A stretch of 39,320 nucleotides of DNA from an uncultured Collinsella sp. (GCA_902470765.1 CABRHW010000018.1:1-39320); one strand, 5' to 3'. Counted from the first letter of the stretch, positions 23,782 through 32,614 are shown. Notes: generated by a model not told the origin, from the sequence alone. Translations and numbers: made by a program.

Positions 23782-25857
23782 CTACTTGGCGCGACCCTCC
23801 TCATAGCGCTCGACCAGCTTGGCCTGAACGTCATAGGGCACCTGCTCGTAGCCGGCGGGCCTCATGGTAAAGTCACCCGTGCCGCGCGTGATAGAGCGCA
23901 GGCGCGTCGAGTAATCCGTCAGCTCGGCGAGAGGTGCCTGCGCGATAACCACGGTGTCTCCGCGCTCATCGGTCTCCATGCCTGTCACGCGACCGCGCGA
24001 GGCCGAGATGTCGCCCATCACGGCGCCGGCGTAGCTCTCGGGAATAGTCACCGTGATTTCCTCGATGGGCTCCAGCACCACCGGGTCGGCATCGGCACAT
24101 GCCTTGCGCAGGCCGATGCGAGCCGCCGCGCGGAACGCCATCTCGTTGGAGTCGACGCTGTGATACGAGCCGTCGTACACAGCCACGCGAATGCCCGTGA
24201 GCGGATAGCCGGCAATGATGCCGTCCTTCATGGTCTCCTGGACGCCCTTGTCCACGGCGGGGATCAGCGAGCGCGGAATGCGGCCGCCCACGACCTCGTC
24301 CACAAACTCATAGCCATCGCTCGTGCCGTCGGGCCCAATGAGCGGCTCCACGCGCAGCCAGCAGTCGCCGTACTGACCGGCGCCGCCGGTCTGCTTCTTA
24401 TGGCGGCCCTGGGCACTTGCCGTACGGCGAATGGTCTCGCGATACGGAATGCGGATCGGCACGCTCTTGGCTACGACCTTGGTGCGATCCTCCAAACGAT
24501 TGAGCAGCACCGAAACCTGCGCCTCACCAACGGCGGAGATAATGGTCTGGCCGGTCTCCTCGTCGCGGTCGATGCTCATGGTCGGATCGGCCTTGCAGGC
24601 CTTCTCGATAAACGTGTAGAGCTTCTCTTCGTCGCCGCGATTCTCGGCCTCGATGGCAATGCGGTACTGCGAGTTGGGGAACTTAAACGCCGCAGCCTCG
24701 ACCTTGCCGGTAATCGAGAGCGTATCGCCCGTCTCGGCCGCCAGCTTGGGTGCCACGATAATGTCGCCGGCATAGGCGTGACCGACCTCGGTCATGTCGC
24801 GGCCGCACATCACATACAGGTGAGCCAGACGGTCGCCCTTGCGGGTACGCGCGTTGATCAGCTCAAGACCCGGCTCAAGCGTACCCGTCAGCACCTTGAT
24901 AAAGCTGATGCGACCCTGCTGCGGATCGGCCAGGGTCTTAAACACAAACGCCACCGGACGGTCATCGTCGCTCGAAATCTTGAGCGAATCGCCGTCGATA
25001 AGCGGCATCTCGCCGTAGTCGGTCGGCGCCGGGAAGTACGTCGCGATGTCGTCCATCAGCGAGTTGACGCCCTGCTCCTTAATGCAATCGCCCGCAAAGA
25101 CCGGCACAAAGATGCGCTCGGCAATCGCCTTCGACAGCAAGCCCTCAAGCTCCTCCTGCGTCAGTGTCTCCTCGCCTTCCAGGTACTTCATCATCAGCTC
25201 ATCGTCGGCCTCGGCCACCAACTCGCACAGATGGTCATGGGCCTCCTCGGCCTGGGCACGATACTCCTCGGGAATCTCCGACTCAACGGCTTCGGTGCCG
25301 TTGCAATGGCGCGCCTTCATGCGCACCAGGTCGATGATGCCGTCAAAGTCCTCGCCCTCGCCCCAGGGAAGGGTCACGGCGCCCAGGCGCGTGCCAAAGC
25401 GCTCCTGCAGCAGGTCCATCGTGGTCGCAAAGCTGGCCTCGGAGCGCGACAGGCGGTTTACGAACACCGCACGCGCCAGGCGCAGGTCCTCGGCGGCATA
25501 CCAGAGCTTAACCGTCGTAGGCTGCGGGCCGGCCTCGGCGTCGACCACAAACAGAGCCGTCTCGCAGACGCTCATCGCGGCAAAGGCGTCGCCGATAAAA
25601 TCGGGGTAGCACGGGGCATCGAGCACATTGATGCGCGCGCCCTTCCAGTCGATTGGCGCAATGGTCGTCGAGATGGAGAATGAACGCTTGACCTCTTCGG
25701 GGTCATAGTCGAGCGTAGGCTTGGTGCCGTCGTGGCCGCCCAGGCGGGCGGTCTTGCCGGAAAGGTGGAGCATGGCTTCGGCGAGTGAAGTCTTGCCCAC
25801 CCCGCCTTGGCCTACGAGCACCACGTTCCTTACGTTACCGGTCTTGGGAGCACCCAT
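23782..25857 (-). CDS. EF-G-like GTPase-family protein with degenerate G motifs
   Basis: 691 residues in the five-domain EF-G layout. The P-loop GQGGVGKT is intact (16-23). G3 is DAPCYPDF instead of DTPGHVDF, G4 is NRLSR (from N134) instead of NKMDR, and the G5 position reads AGDC. The G4 Asp that selects guanine is thus lost. Domains III-V are well kept (KQTGGAGQYGD, GNMAFRAA-like SNEMAFRAA, GDISASRGRVTGME). It may be a ribosome-related factor of the actinobacterial EF-G2 group with altered nucleotide use. ATG 25857 has AAGGAGG six bases upstream. It is not the main EF-G and stands alone. Confidence 0.9.
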   Translation of the reverse strand: MGAPKTGNVRNVVLVGQGGVGKTSLAEAMLHLSGKTARLGGHDGTKPTLDYDPEEVKRSFSISTTIAPIDWKGARINVLDAPCYPDFIGDAFAAMSVCETALFVVDAEAGPQPTTVKLWYAAEDLRLARAVFVNRLSRSEASFATTMDLLQERFGTRLGAVTLPWGEGEDFDGIIDLVRMKARHCNGTEAVESEIPEEYRAQAEEAHDHLCELVAEADDELMMKYLEGEETLTQEELEGLLSKAIAERIFVPVFAGDCIKEQGVNSLMDDIATYFPAPTDYGEMPLIDGDSLKISSDDDRPVAFVFKTLADPQQGRISFIKVLTGTLEPGLELINARTRKGDRLAHLYVMCGRDMTEVGHAYAGDIIVAPKLAAETGDTLSITGKVEAAAFKFPNSQYRIAIEAENRGDEEKLYTFIEKACKADPTMSIDRDEETGQTIISAVGEAQVSVLLNRLEDRTKVVAKSVPIRIPYRETIRRTASAQGRHKKQTGGAGQYGDCWLRVEPLIGPDGTSDGYEFVDEVVGGRIPRSLIPAVDKGVQETMKDGIIAGYPLTGIRVAVYDGSYHSVDSNEMAFRAAARIGLRKACADADPVVLEPIEEITVTIPESYAGAVMGDISASRGRVTGMETDERGDTVVIAQAPLAELTDYSTRLRSITRGTGDFTMRPAGYEQVPYDVQAKLVERYEEGRAK

Positions 25858-26095
25858 GATGACCTCCTTGCAGGGCCGCGCGCATTGCGCGACGCCAACG
25901 GGGAGAGTTCGCGGTCGGTGCCATCCCGGGAGCAGCATGGTCGGCAGCCGAGCCGACTCACCCTCCAAATGTCCTATGCCACCACCCTACCCTCACGGGC
26001 GACCGTCCATGCACACCTTTCGGCACACGTATGAATACAGGCGGCGAGAGGAAGAGACAAGCTTGTGAGGCGATTATTGAACCCCGTCGATGCAA
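25858..26095. other. Gap upstream of the EF-G-like gene
   Basis: About 240 bases with no convincing frame, hairpin or strong promoter boxes. It must hold the promoter of the EF-G-like gene, but I cannot point to it. Confidence 0.5.
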
Positions 26096-26134
26096 ACAAA
26101 AAGCCGCCACAGACCGTAAGACCTGCGGCGGCTT
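26096..26134 (-). terminator. Terminator of the amino-acid ABC operon
   Basis: Minus-strand stem AAGCCGCCgCAG / CTGtGGCGGCTT followed by TTTTTG. Confidence 0.9.
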
Positions 26135-26167
26135 CGCCTCAATTAATAGTTGAGTAAATACCTGAGC

Positions 26168-26932
26168 CTATCCCTCGATACGGCTCAAGAACTCACGGGT
26201 GCGCTGCTCGCGTGGATGGTCGATGACCTGCTCGGCAGGACCCTCCTCGACAATACGACCGCCGTCCATAAAGACCACGCGGTCGGCAACATCGCGCGCA
26301 AACTGCATCGCATGGGTCACGATCACCATCGTCATATTCTGCGCCGCAAGGTCTTTAATGACACGCAGTACCTCGGCCGTCAGCTCGGGATCGAGTGCCG
26401 AGGTCGGCTCGTCAAAGAACAGGATCTCCGGATCGAGCGCCAAGGCGCGGGCGATACTCACACGCTGTTGCTGGCCGCCCGAAAGCTCACATGGCACCTT
26501 GTTCTCGTTGCCCGTAAGCCCCATCTGCGCGATCAACTCGCGCGCACGAGCTTCCGCCTGCTCGCGCGGGCGCTTAAGCACGCGGATCGGCGCGTCGATG
26601 ATGTTTTTCATCACGGTATAGTGCGGGAACAGGTTGTAATTTTGGAACACCAGGCCGAATCGCGAGCGTGCCCGCTTGGGCACATCGCCCTTCGCATAGA
26701 CCGCGCCCGAGCCCGCATCCGTCGCAACGGCAAGGCCACCAAACGAGAGCGAGCCTCCGTCGAGTGTCTCGAGCAGCGTGGCACACCGCAGCAGCGTGGA
26801 CTTGCCGCCACCCGAAGGCCCGATAATCGCCACGACCTCGCCACGCTTGACCTCGAGCGAGATATCCTTGAGCACCTCACTGCCGCCAAACGCCTTGCGC
26901 GCGCTTTCGATTTTCATCACTGAGTTAGTCAT
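26168..26932 (-). CDS. Polar amino acid ABC transporter, ATP-binding protein
   Basis: 254 residues, GlnQ/HisP type. Walker A GPSGGGKST near residue 38, Q-loop VFQNYNLFPHYTV, signature LSGGQQQRVSIARAL, Walker B ILFFDEPTSALDP and switch His VTHAM are all intact. It energises import of an amino acid by the upstream permease. It is the last gene of a three-gene operon, and its ATG 26932 overlaps the permease stop by 8 bases, so translation is coupled. A second ATG at 26917 is possible. An insert around residues 68-85 (GLAVATDAGSGAVYAKG) is slightly longer than usual for GlnQ. Confidence 0.95.
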   Translation of the reverse strand: MTNSVMKIESARKAFGGSEVLKDISLEVKRGEVVAIIGPSGGGKSTLLRCATLLETLDGGSLSFGGLAVATDAGSGAVYAKGDVPKRARSRFGLVFQNYNLFPHYTVMKNIIDAPIRVLKRPREQAEARARELIAQMGLTGNENKVPCELSGGQQQRVSIARALALDPEILFFDEPTSALDPELTAEVLRVIKDLAAQNMTMVIVTHAMQFARDVADRVVFMDGGRIVEEGPAEQVIDHPREQRTREFLSRIEG

Positions 26933-27578
26933 GATAATAGTCCAGCTTCTTTTCGGCGGCGCCCAGCAGCATCTCGACGACGAAGTTAAAGACCCAGTAG
27001 ATTAGCGCCGCGATCGCAAACGGCACCATGCTCACCTGCGAGGCGACCAGCGCCTTGGCCGTCGAGAACATCTCACCCACGCCAATGGCAAACGCCAGCG
27101 ACGTGTCCTTGACCAGCGTGATGATCTCGTTGCCCATCGCAGGCAGAATACGCTTGGCGACCTGCGGCATCACGATATACAGAAACGTCTGCATGCGCGA
27201 GTAGCCCAGCACCTCGGCAGCCTCGTATTGACCGCGAGGAATGGACTGCAGGCCCGAGCGATAGATCTCGGCAAAGTAACCGGCGTAGTTGATGATGAAC
27301 GCTACGACGCACGCCGTCCACTTGGAATCGGGCGTGAGCGAAATGCCAAACACGTAGTACGGGGCAAAGTAGATGGCAAACATCTGCAGCATGAGCGGCG
27401 TGCCGCGCATGACCGAGATATAGATGCGCGCAATCCAGCGAAGCGGCGCGATTTTGCTCATGCGCATAAACGCCACGGGGATTCCCAGCGGAATCGACCC
27501 CAGCAGCGTCAGCACAAACAACTGCAAACTGACCAAGAAACCCTGGCCAAGCATCTGTATCATGACCTGAATAGACAT
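26925..27578 (-). CDS. Polar amino acid ABC transporter, permease
   Basis: 217 residues with five or so membrane helices. The HisM/GlnP signature is clear: RGTPLMLQMFAIYF, and the EAA loop EAAEVLGYSRMQTFLYIVMPQ that docks on the ATPase. A single permease gene implies a homodimer. ATG 27578 overlaps the TAA of the binding-protein gene (TAATG). The frame could run 15 bases further upstream, but only from a TTG inside the preceding gene. Confidence 0.95.
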   Translation of the reverse strand: MSIQVMIQMLGQGFLVSLQLFVLTLLGSIPLGIPVAFMRMSKIAPLRWIARIYISVMRGTPLMLQMFAIYFAPYYVFGISLTPDSKWTACVVAFIINYAGYFAEIYRSGLQSIPRGQYEAAEVLGYSRMQTFLYIVMPQVAKRILPAMGNEIITLVKDTSLAFAIGVGEMFSTAKALVASQVSMVPFAIAALIYWVFNFVVEMLLGAAEKKLDYYHD

Positions 27579-28438
27579 TACTTGAGCACCCAATTATCGA
27601 AAGATAGACCATAGCTTGAATACTTGTCGCACAGGTCCTTAACCGTGCCGTCCTCGTAGAGCGCCTTGAGCGACTCGGTCACGGCGTCGGCCGACTTGGT
27701 GTCGCCCTTCTTAAAGCCGACGGCGTAGTGCTCGCTGGACAGCGGCTCATCAAGCTGCGTATAGGCATCGGGCTTGGCGGCAAGCTGATACTGGGCAATC
27801 GAAAGGTCGCAAGCCACGGCATCGACCGCGCCGCTCTCGAGCTGCATAAAGGCCGTGTTGTACTCGCCGATGGTATCGAGCGTGGCAAATGTCGCCGCCA
27901 GATCCTTCTGGTCACCCTCGAGCACATCCTGCGCAGCGGAATCAGTCTGAGTAATCACGGTCTTGCCGGCAAGATCGTCCCAGCTCTTGATGCCCGCATC
28001 CTTCTTGACCACGAGCACCTGCTCGTTGAGCATGTACGGCTCGGAGAACGTGTAGTCGTCCTCACGGCCCTCCATGGTAAAGCCATTCCAGATGCAGTTG
28101 ATGGCGCCCGAGTTAAGCAGCGTATCCTTGGCATCCCAGTCGATGGCCTCGTATTTGACCTCCCAGCCCTGCTTATCGGCAACAGCCTTGGCCAGATCGA
28201 GATCAAAGCCGGTGTACTCGCCATCGTCGCCCACAAAGCCGTACGGAGGATAGGACTTATCAAAGCCCACCACGAGCTTCTTGGACTCCGCAGCGCCCTT
28301 CACATCCTTGGCTGCAGCAGAACCGGCAGCGGAACCCTTACCGGCACCACCACCGCAGCCTACCAGGCCAAGACCTAGAACCGTAGCGAGCGAACCGGCT
28401 AGACCAACAAACTGACGACGAGACATATCGGTATTCAT
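27578..28438 (-). CDS. Amino acid ABC transporter substrate-binding lipoprotein
   Basis: 286 residues. The signal peptide has a twin-arginine motif (SRRQFVGLAG), a hydrophobic core and a lipobox ending GLVGC, so it is probably exported folded by Tat and then lipid-anchored. The mature part is a type 3 solute-binding protein: VVGFDKSYPPYGFVGDDGEYTGFDLDLAKAVA is the classic start, and the arginine/aspartate ligand clamp region GREDDYTFSEPYM follows. The ligand is a polar amino acid, exact one unknown. ATG 28438 has GGGGGA seven bases upstream. It is first in the operon and so is the most strongly translated. Confidence 0.95.
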   Translation of the reverse strand: MNTDMSRRQFVGLAGSLATVLGLGLVGCGGGAGKGSAAGSAAAKDVKGAAESKKLVVGFDKSYPPYGFVGDDGEYTGFDLDLAKAVADKQGWEVKYEAIDWDAKDTLLNSGAINCIWNGFTMEGREDDYTFSEPYMLNEQVLVVKKDAGIKSWDDLAGKTVITQTDSAAQDVLEGDQKDLAATFATLDTIGEYNTAFMQLESGAVDAVACDLSIAQYQLAAKPDAYTQLDEPLSSEHYAVGFKKGDTKSADAVTESLKALYEDGTVKDLCDKYSSYGLSFDNWVLK

Positions 28439-28531
28439 GGTATTCCCCCTTGGTGGCACTTTAGTTAGGTAAAGTGAGTCATGTAACGTTCAGAATCATA
28501 CACTTTAGCGTGATAGAGCACAAGGGAGGGG

Positions 28532-28667
28532 TTGCCCGCTGGGCTCCGGGGCGGGGTTAAGTTTCCTGCTCTACAGTCCTGCTCACGACGGAGGCCACAT
28601 TAAGTGGCCTCCTGTTCGTGCGGAACTCGCGATAAACTTAACCCCCGCCCCGGAGCCCAGCGGGCAA
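28532..28667. repeat. 136-bp nested palindrome
   Basis: The outer arms (28532-28564 and 28634-28667) are 33-34 bases long and differ by a single extra G; they begin TTGCCCGCTGGGCTCCGGGG. A second hairpin sits in the middle: GGAGGCCAC / GTGGCCTCC around 28590-28612, extended by CACGA / TCGTG. No frame is coded. It lies between divergent genes (binding protein and methyltransferase). It could be a miniature mobile element or a structured RNA. Confidence 0.85.
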
Positions 28668-28776
28668 TCATCGTTGTACCTATCACTGATACCAATAAAC
28701 CGCTTGCATATCGTCTGTTGGCTTGGCACGGTACAATGCTTGTAGCTTTAAATTAATAAATTAGTGGGGTTAATTC

Positions 28777-30225
28777 ATGGCAGAATCTCGTGCGGAGCGT
28801 AAGGCTCGTCGTGCTTTGATCGAAGCAGCTGAGGGGTCGGAGGAGAAAAAATCTTCTAAGAAATCCAAGTCGTCTCAGGACGCGAAGGGTAAGTCGGCCA
28901 AGGGCAAGGCTAAGGCCAAGCGTCCCGGCTCTCGTCGGAACGAGGATAAGGCATCTCAGACTCGCTCCAAGCGCTCGCATAAAGATCAGGTTTCGTCTGC
29001 GCGTAAGGCTGTGGACCCCAAGTTTCCCTGTTCGATCATGAAAGCTTGCGGTGGGTGTACGGCGCTCAATCGTCCTTATAAGAAGCAGCTCGCCGCCAAG
29101 CAGGCTGCTATGGAGGAGCTTTTTGCTGCTCTTTGCGAGCGTGAGGGTATTAGCGTCGACCCCATTCGCGGTATGGGCGTCACCCTGGGCGACCCGGGCA
29201 AATATCCTGCGCCGCGTGGCTTTCGTCATAAGGCTGCCACTCCCTTTGCTCCCGGTAAGGAGGGCGCTGTCCGTTGCGGTTTCTTTGAGCGCGGCACGCA
29301 CAAGATCGTTGCCGTACCCGAATGCCCCGTCGAGGCGTCGGGCGCTCGTCAGATTCTCAACGGCATCGCACGCGAAGCTGAGCGGTTGCATATTCCCGCC
29401 TTTAACGAGGACAAGCATCTTGGTTTGCTTCGCTATGCCGTCATCCGCTGCGGTTGGCGTACCGACCAGGTCATGGTTACGCTCGTGACCGCCCAGCGTG
29501 ACTTACCGCATGCGCAGGAATTCTTTGAGGCCGTCGCCGCACTCGATCCGCGCATCGTCACCGTCGCCCAAAACATCAACGGACGCCCCGGCAACGCCAT
29601 CCTCGGCGAGGAAACCCGCATCGTGTATGGCGCCAAGTGCATGCGCGACCAGCTACTCGGCTGCGAGTTCGATATCTCCCCCACCGCGTTCTACCAGACC
29701 AACCCGCAACAGACCGAGCTGCTCTATCAGCTCGCTATCGACGGCATGGATTTGCACCAGGGCGATGTGCTCATGGATGCCTACTGTGGCAGCGGTACCA
29801 TCGGTCTTTGCGCAGTTAAAGATGCCCAGAAAAAGGGCATCGGCATTATGCTGCTCGGCGTGGAGCGCAACCCGGCGGGCATTGCCGACGCACGTCGCAA
29901 TGCCGAGCTCAACGGCCTCACCCGCAGCGCCTGGTTTATGGCCGACGACGCCACCGACTACATCCTGGATGCCGCCGATAACAACGAGCGGGTCGATGTC
30001 CTTTCCATCGATCCGCCGCGCGCCGGCTCTACCCCCGAGTTCCTCGAAGCTGCCTGCGCGCTTAAGCCGCGCCGCATCACCTATATCAGCTGCAACCCCG
30101 TAACTCAAGAGCGCGACCTGCATCAGCTCCTCGACGGAGGCTATTGCCTGCTCAAGATCACGCCCGTCGACATGTTCCCTCACACCGACCACACCGAAAC
30201 CGTAGCGGTCCTCGAACGCCGCTAA
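28777..30225 (+). CDS. 23S rRNA (uracil-C5)-methyltransferase, RlmD/RumA type
   Basis: 482 residues. An extra 80-residue N-terminal tail is very Lys/Ser-rich. The enzyme itself has the iron-sulfur cysteines C85, C91, C94 and C183 (CSIMKACGGC and PECP), the SAM-binding MDAYCGSGTIGL, the catalytic Cys439 in ISCNPVTQERD and Glu474 in FPHTDHTETV. It methylates a uracil in rRNA or tRNA; which one is not readable. No TRAM domain is obvious, and the basic tail may replace it for RNA binding. ATG 28777 follows GTGGGG. Codons are T-ending until about 29500 and C-ending afterwards. Confidence 0.92.
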   Translation: MAESRAERKARRALIEAAEGSEEKKSSKKSKSSQDAKGKSAKGKAKAKRPGSRRNEDKASQTRSKRSHKDQVSSARKAVDPKFPCSIMKACGGCTALNRPYKKQLAAKQAAMEELFAALCEREGISVDPIRGMGVTLGDPGKYPAPRGFRHKAATPFAPGKEGAVRCGFFERGTHKIVAVPECPVEASGARQILNGIAREAERLHIPAFNEDKHLGLLRYAVIRCGWRTDQVMVTLVTAQRDLPHAQEFFEAVAALDPRIVTVAQNINGRPGNAILGEETRIVYGAKCMRDQLLGCEFDISPTAFYQTNPQQTELLYQLAIDGMDLHQGDVLMDAYCGSGTIGLCAVKDAQKKGIGIMLLGVERNPAGIADARRNAELNGLTRSAWFMADDATDYILDAADNNERVDVLSIDPPRAGSTPEFLEAACALKPRRITYISCNPVTQERDLHQLLDGGYCLLKITPVDMFPHTDHTETVAVLERR

Positions 30226-30252
30226 CCAACCTCAGTAGATTTTTGGGACAAG

Positions 30253-30285
30253 AAAGGGGGCGACCCGCCTGGGCCGCCCCCTTCG
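30253..30285. terminator. Terminator between methyltransferase and PHP genes
   Basis: A GC-rich stem (AAGGGGGCG / CGCCCCCTT) lies between convergent genes, with short T-rich stretches on both sides. Confidence 0.75.
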
Positions 30286-30303
30286 CTTGGTTTATTAACT
30301 CCG

Positions 30304-31125
30304 CTACATCCCATTGCGCAGATCGCACACGCCGGCTGCCGCCATCTCGCGCAGCAGCGTCTCGCGGTCGCGCGTCACGATCAAATCCAGCGGGAAGTGA
30401 ATCTCGTCGAGCATCTTGCGCGCGTGATCGAGCTTGCCAATGGCCATGCCAATGTGGGCATCGGTTGACACGCCAATGCCCACGCCCAGCTCGGCGCAGC
30501 GCTCGGCGATCTTGCGGCATACGGCCCAATGCTCAGTGTCGACACCGTGTTCAAGACTATGGTTGTTGATCTCGATAATCTTGTGCTTGGCCTTAGCTGC
30601 CAACAGCACCTCGTCGATATCGAACGGCACGCCCGAACGCCCCGTGTGACCCAGCATGAACACCTTGGGGTGCTCCAGGGCATTGATATACATCTCGGTC
30701 GTCTGGGCCAGCGTCGCGCCTTCAGCAATCTGCGGATTATGCACGCTCGCAACCAAATAATCCAAATTTCGCGTAACCAAATCAAACAGCGAATGCTGAC
30801 GGCTGTACGAATCACCGGCAATATCGAGCGTGACAGGAGTGTCCTCGCCAAACAGGCTTCCGTCCAGCGAAACGATATCGGCCTCGGCACCACGCAGCAC
30901 CAGCACGCCGCTCCAAATGCGCGGCCAGATATCCTGGTTGATAAAGAATTGGTAACTGCGCAGGTCATTGGGGCAAGCCGTAACCATAGAGCTCAGATGG
31001 TCGGCAGATCCGAGCACCTGCAGGCCACGCTCTGCCGCCCAGTACACATTCTCCTCAATGGTCGAATATGCATGCGCAGAGAATATCGTATGGGTATGAA
31101 TGTCACAAGAAAGCAGGTAGGGCAT
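30304..31125 (-). CDS. PHP-domain metal-dependent phosphatase/hydrolase
   Basis: 273 residues, YcdX-like. The metal-binding PHP motifs are all seen: DIHTHTIFSAHAYS (I), SADHLSS (II), Glu in RGAEADI, VASVHNP (III) and STDAHIG (IV). A trinuclear metal site and phosphatase activity are typical of this group. ATG 31125 has AAGGAGACCTG directly before it. A promoter with TACAAT is about 40 bases upstream. Substrate unknown. Confidence 0.92.
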   Translation of the reverse strand: MPYLLSCDIHTHTIFSAHAYSTIEENVYWAAERGLQVLGSADHLSSMVTACPNDLRSYQFFINQDIWPRIWSGVLVLRGAEADIVSLDGSLFGEDTPVTLDIAGDSYSRQHSLFDLVTRNLDYLVASVHNPQIAEGATLAQTTEMYINALEHPKVFMLGHTGRSGVPFDIDEVLLAAKAKHKIIEINNHSLEHGVDTEHWAVCRKIAERCAELGVGIGVSTDAHIGMAIGKLDHARKMLDEIHFPLDLIVTRDRETLLREMAAAGVCDLRNGM

Positions 31126-31162
31126 CAGGTCTCCTTATCTGGCACGGCCGTCGCTTATATTC

Positions 31163-31192
31163 ATTGTACGCATAGCCTTCGATAGTCGTAAA
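31163..31192 (-). promoter_or_regulatory. Probable promoter of the PHP gene
   Basis: Minus-strand TTTACG, 18-base spacer, TACAAT. Confidence 0.45.
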
Positions 31193-31225
31193 ACCACTCC
31201 ATCCCAAAGACACAACGTCCATGAC

Positions 31226-31256
31226 AACGGGGTCTGGCTTAACACCAAACCCCGTT
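31226..31256 (-). terminator. Hairpin downstream of the aminotransferase
   Basis: AACGGGGT-TGG / CCA-ACCCCGTT stem with a 7-base loop, 35 bases past the stop. There is no T-run. Confidence 0.45.
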
Positions 31257-31290
31257 TCACGTAAAACATTGTAGGCAGAGCGCTTTACTT

Positions 31291-32475
31291 TTAACGATAC
31301 TCGTCCGCCAACTGTTTCCAAGCGGGTAGCGAATTGATAATCGTTTCGTAACTCACGCAATAGCCCAGGCGGAACCAACCCGGCATACCAAAGCTGTCCG
31401 AGGGAACCGCAAGCAACTCATACTTCTTTGCACGCTCGCAAAACGCATTCGCATCGGGTTCCAGCGCCTTCACCCACAGGTAGAATGCACCATCCGGCTC
31501 AACATAGGTGTAGCCGTACTCCGCTAGTGCGTCGGTAAGCGCGGTGCGGTTGCGCGCATAGGCCTCGACATCGCTCGGCTCATCGATGCAATCGATGATT
31601 ACGCGCTGGAAGAGTGCCGGTGCGCATACAAAACCTAGCGTACGGGCAGCACCCGCAACAGCCGGCATCAGACGGGCAGCCTGCGGATTGGTGTTGGGAA
31701 CCAAGATCCACCCCACGCGCTCGCCCGGCAGCGACAGCGACTTGGAATACGAGTAGCACACGATGGTGTGCTCGTAGATCGAGGGCACCCAAGGCACCTC
31801 GGCACCGTACACAATCTCGCGGTACGGCTCATCCGAGATGAGCATAATCGGATTCTCGGGATCGCGCTGAGCGTTGGCCTCGCGCAGAACATTGGCCAGT
31901 CGCGTCAGCGTGTCGCATGTATATACGGCACCGGTCGGATTGTTGGGAGAGTCAATGATGACGGCCGCCGTCTTATCGCTGATCGCCTTGAGCACGTTGT
32001 CCACGCTCAGCTGGAACGTATCTTCATCGGCGAGCGCCTCAACACACGTACAGCCGGCCTTCTCAATCCAAACGCGATACTCCGGAAAGTACGGGGCGAT
32101 AACAATAACCTCGTCGCCCGGGTTCGTAACGGCGTTGAGCGTGCAGGTGAGCGAAGCCGCGGCACCCACCGTCATAAATACGTCTTTGCCCTCATAGCTC
32201 GTGCCAAAGCGGCGGTTGAGCGATTCGGCCACAGCGGCACGACATTGCGGCAGGCCCGGTGCAGGCGTGTAGCCGTGCAGCTGGTCGCTCGGCAGCTCCA
32301 GGGCCTTCTTAATCGACTCAGCCACAGCAGCGGGCGCCGGAACGCTCGGATTGCCCAGCGAAAAATCGAATACGTTTTCCGCACCGATCTGCGCCTTGCG
32401 CTCAAGGCCATAGCTAAAAATCTCACGGATGATGGAGCTTTCCGCACCGCGAGCATACATAGTTTCGTTGATCAT
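31291..32475 (-). CDS. PLP-dependent aminotransferase (aspartate aminotransferase type)
   Basis: 394 residues, fold type I. Visible are FDFSLGNPSVPAP, GYTPAPGLPQCRAAVAE, GAAASLTCTLNAVTNPGDEV, the NNPTG motif, DEPYREIVYG and the PLP-Lys segment CYSYSKSLSLPGERVGW; the Arg that binds the alpha-carboxylate is near the end (WFRLGYC). The N-terminal RGAESSIIREIF is seen in a coriobacterial/firmicute clade whose exact donor is not fixed. ATG 32475 has GGGGA five bases upstream; the longer frame crosses the palindrome at 32536. TACAAT at about 32506 is a likely -10. Confidence 0.93.
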   Translation of the reverse strand: MINETMYARGAESSIIREIFSYGLERKAQIGAENVFDFSLGNPSVPAPAAVAESIKKALELPSDQLHGYTPAPGLPQCRAAVAESLNRRFGTSYEGKDVFMTVGAAASLTCTLNAVTNPGDEVIVIAPYFPEYRVWIEKAGCTCVEALADEDTFQLSVDNVLKAISDKTAAVIIDSPNNPTGAVYTCDTLTRLANVLREANAQRDPENPIMLISDEPYREIVYGAEVPWVPSIYEHTIVCYSYSKSLSLPGERVGWILVPNTNPQAARLMPAVAGAARTLGFVCAPALFQRVIIDCIDEPSDVEAYARNRTALTDALAEYGYTYVEPDGAFYLWVKALEPDANAFCERAKKYELLAVPSDSFGMPGWFRLGYCVSYETIINSLPAWKQLADEYR

Positions 32476-32535
32476 CTGTTCCCCTTTCGCATAGGCGCTA
32501 TTGTACGCTTTAGCCGAGCAAAGTGCCGCAGCAAT

Positions 32536-32595
32536 GTTGATTGGGGACAGACTTAAATGCGTGAAAACGCTCATTTAAGTCTGTCCCCAATCAAC
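32536..32595. repeat. 60-bp near-perfect palindrome
   Basis: Perfect 24-base arms (GTTGATTGGGGACAGACTTA.. at 32536-32559 and its complement at 32572-32595) surround a 12-base loop with a further CGT/ACG pairing. It carries the GGGACAG core. It lies between the aminotransferase promoter and the ftsH terminator. Confidence 0.9.
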
Positions 32596-32614
32596 AGATG
32601 GCCCAATATCGCTC

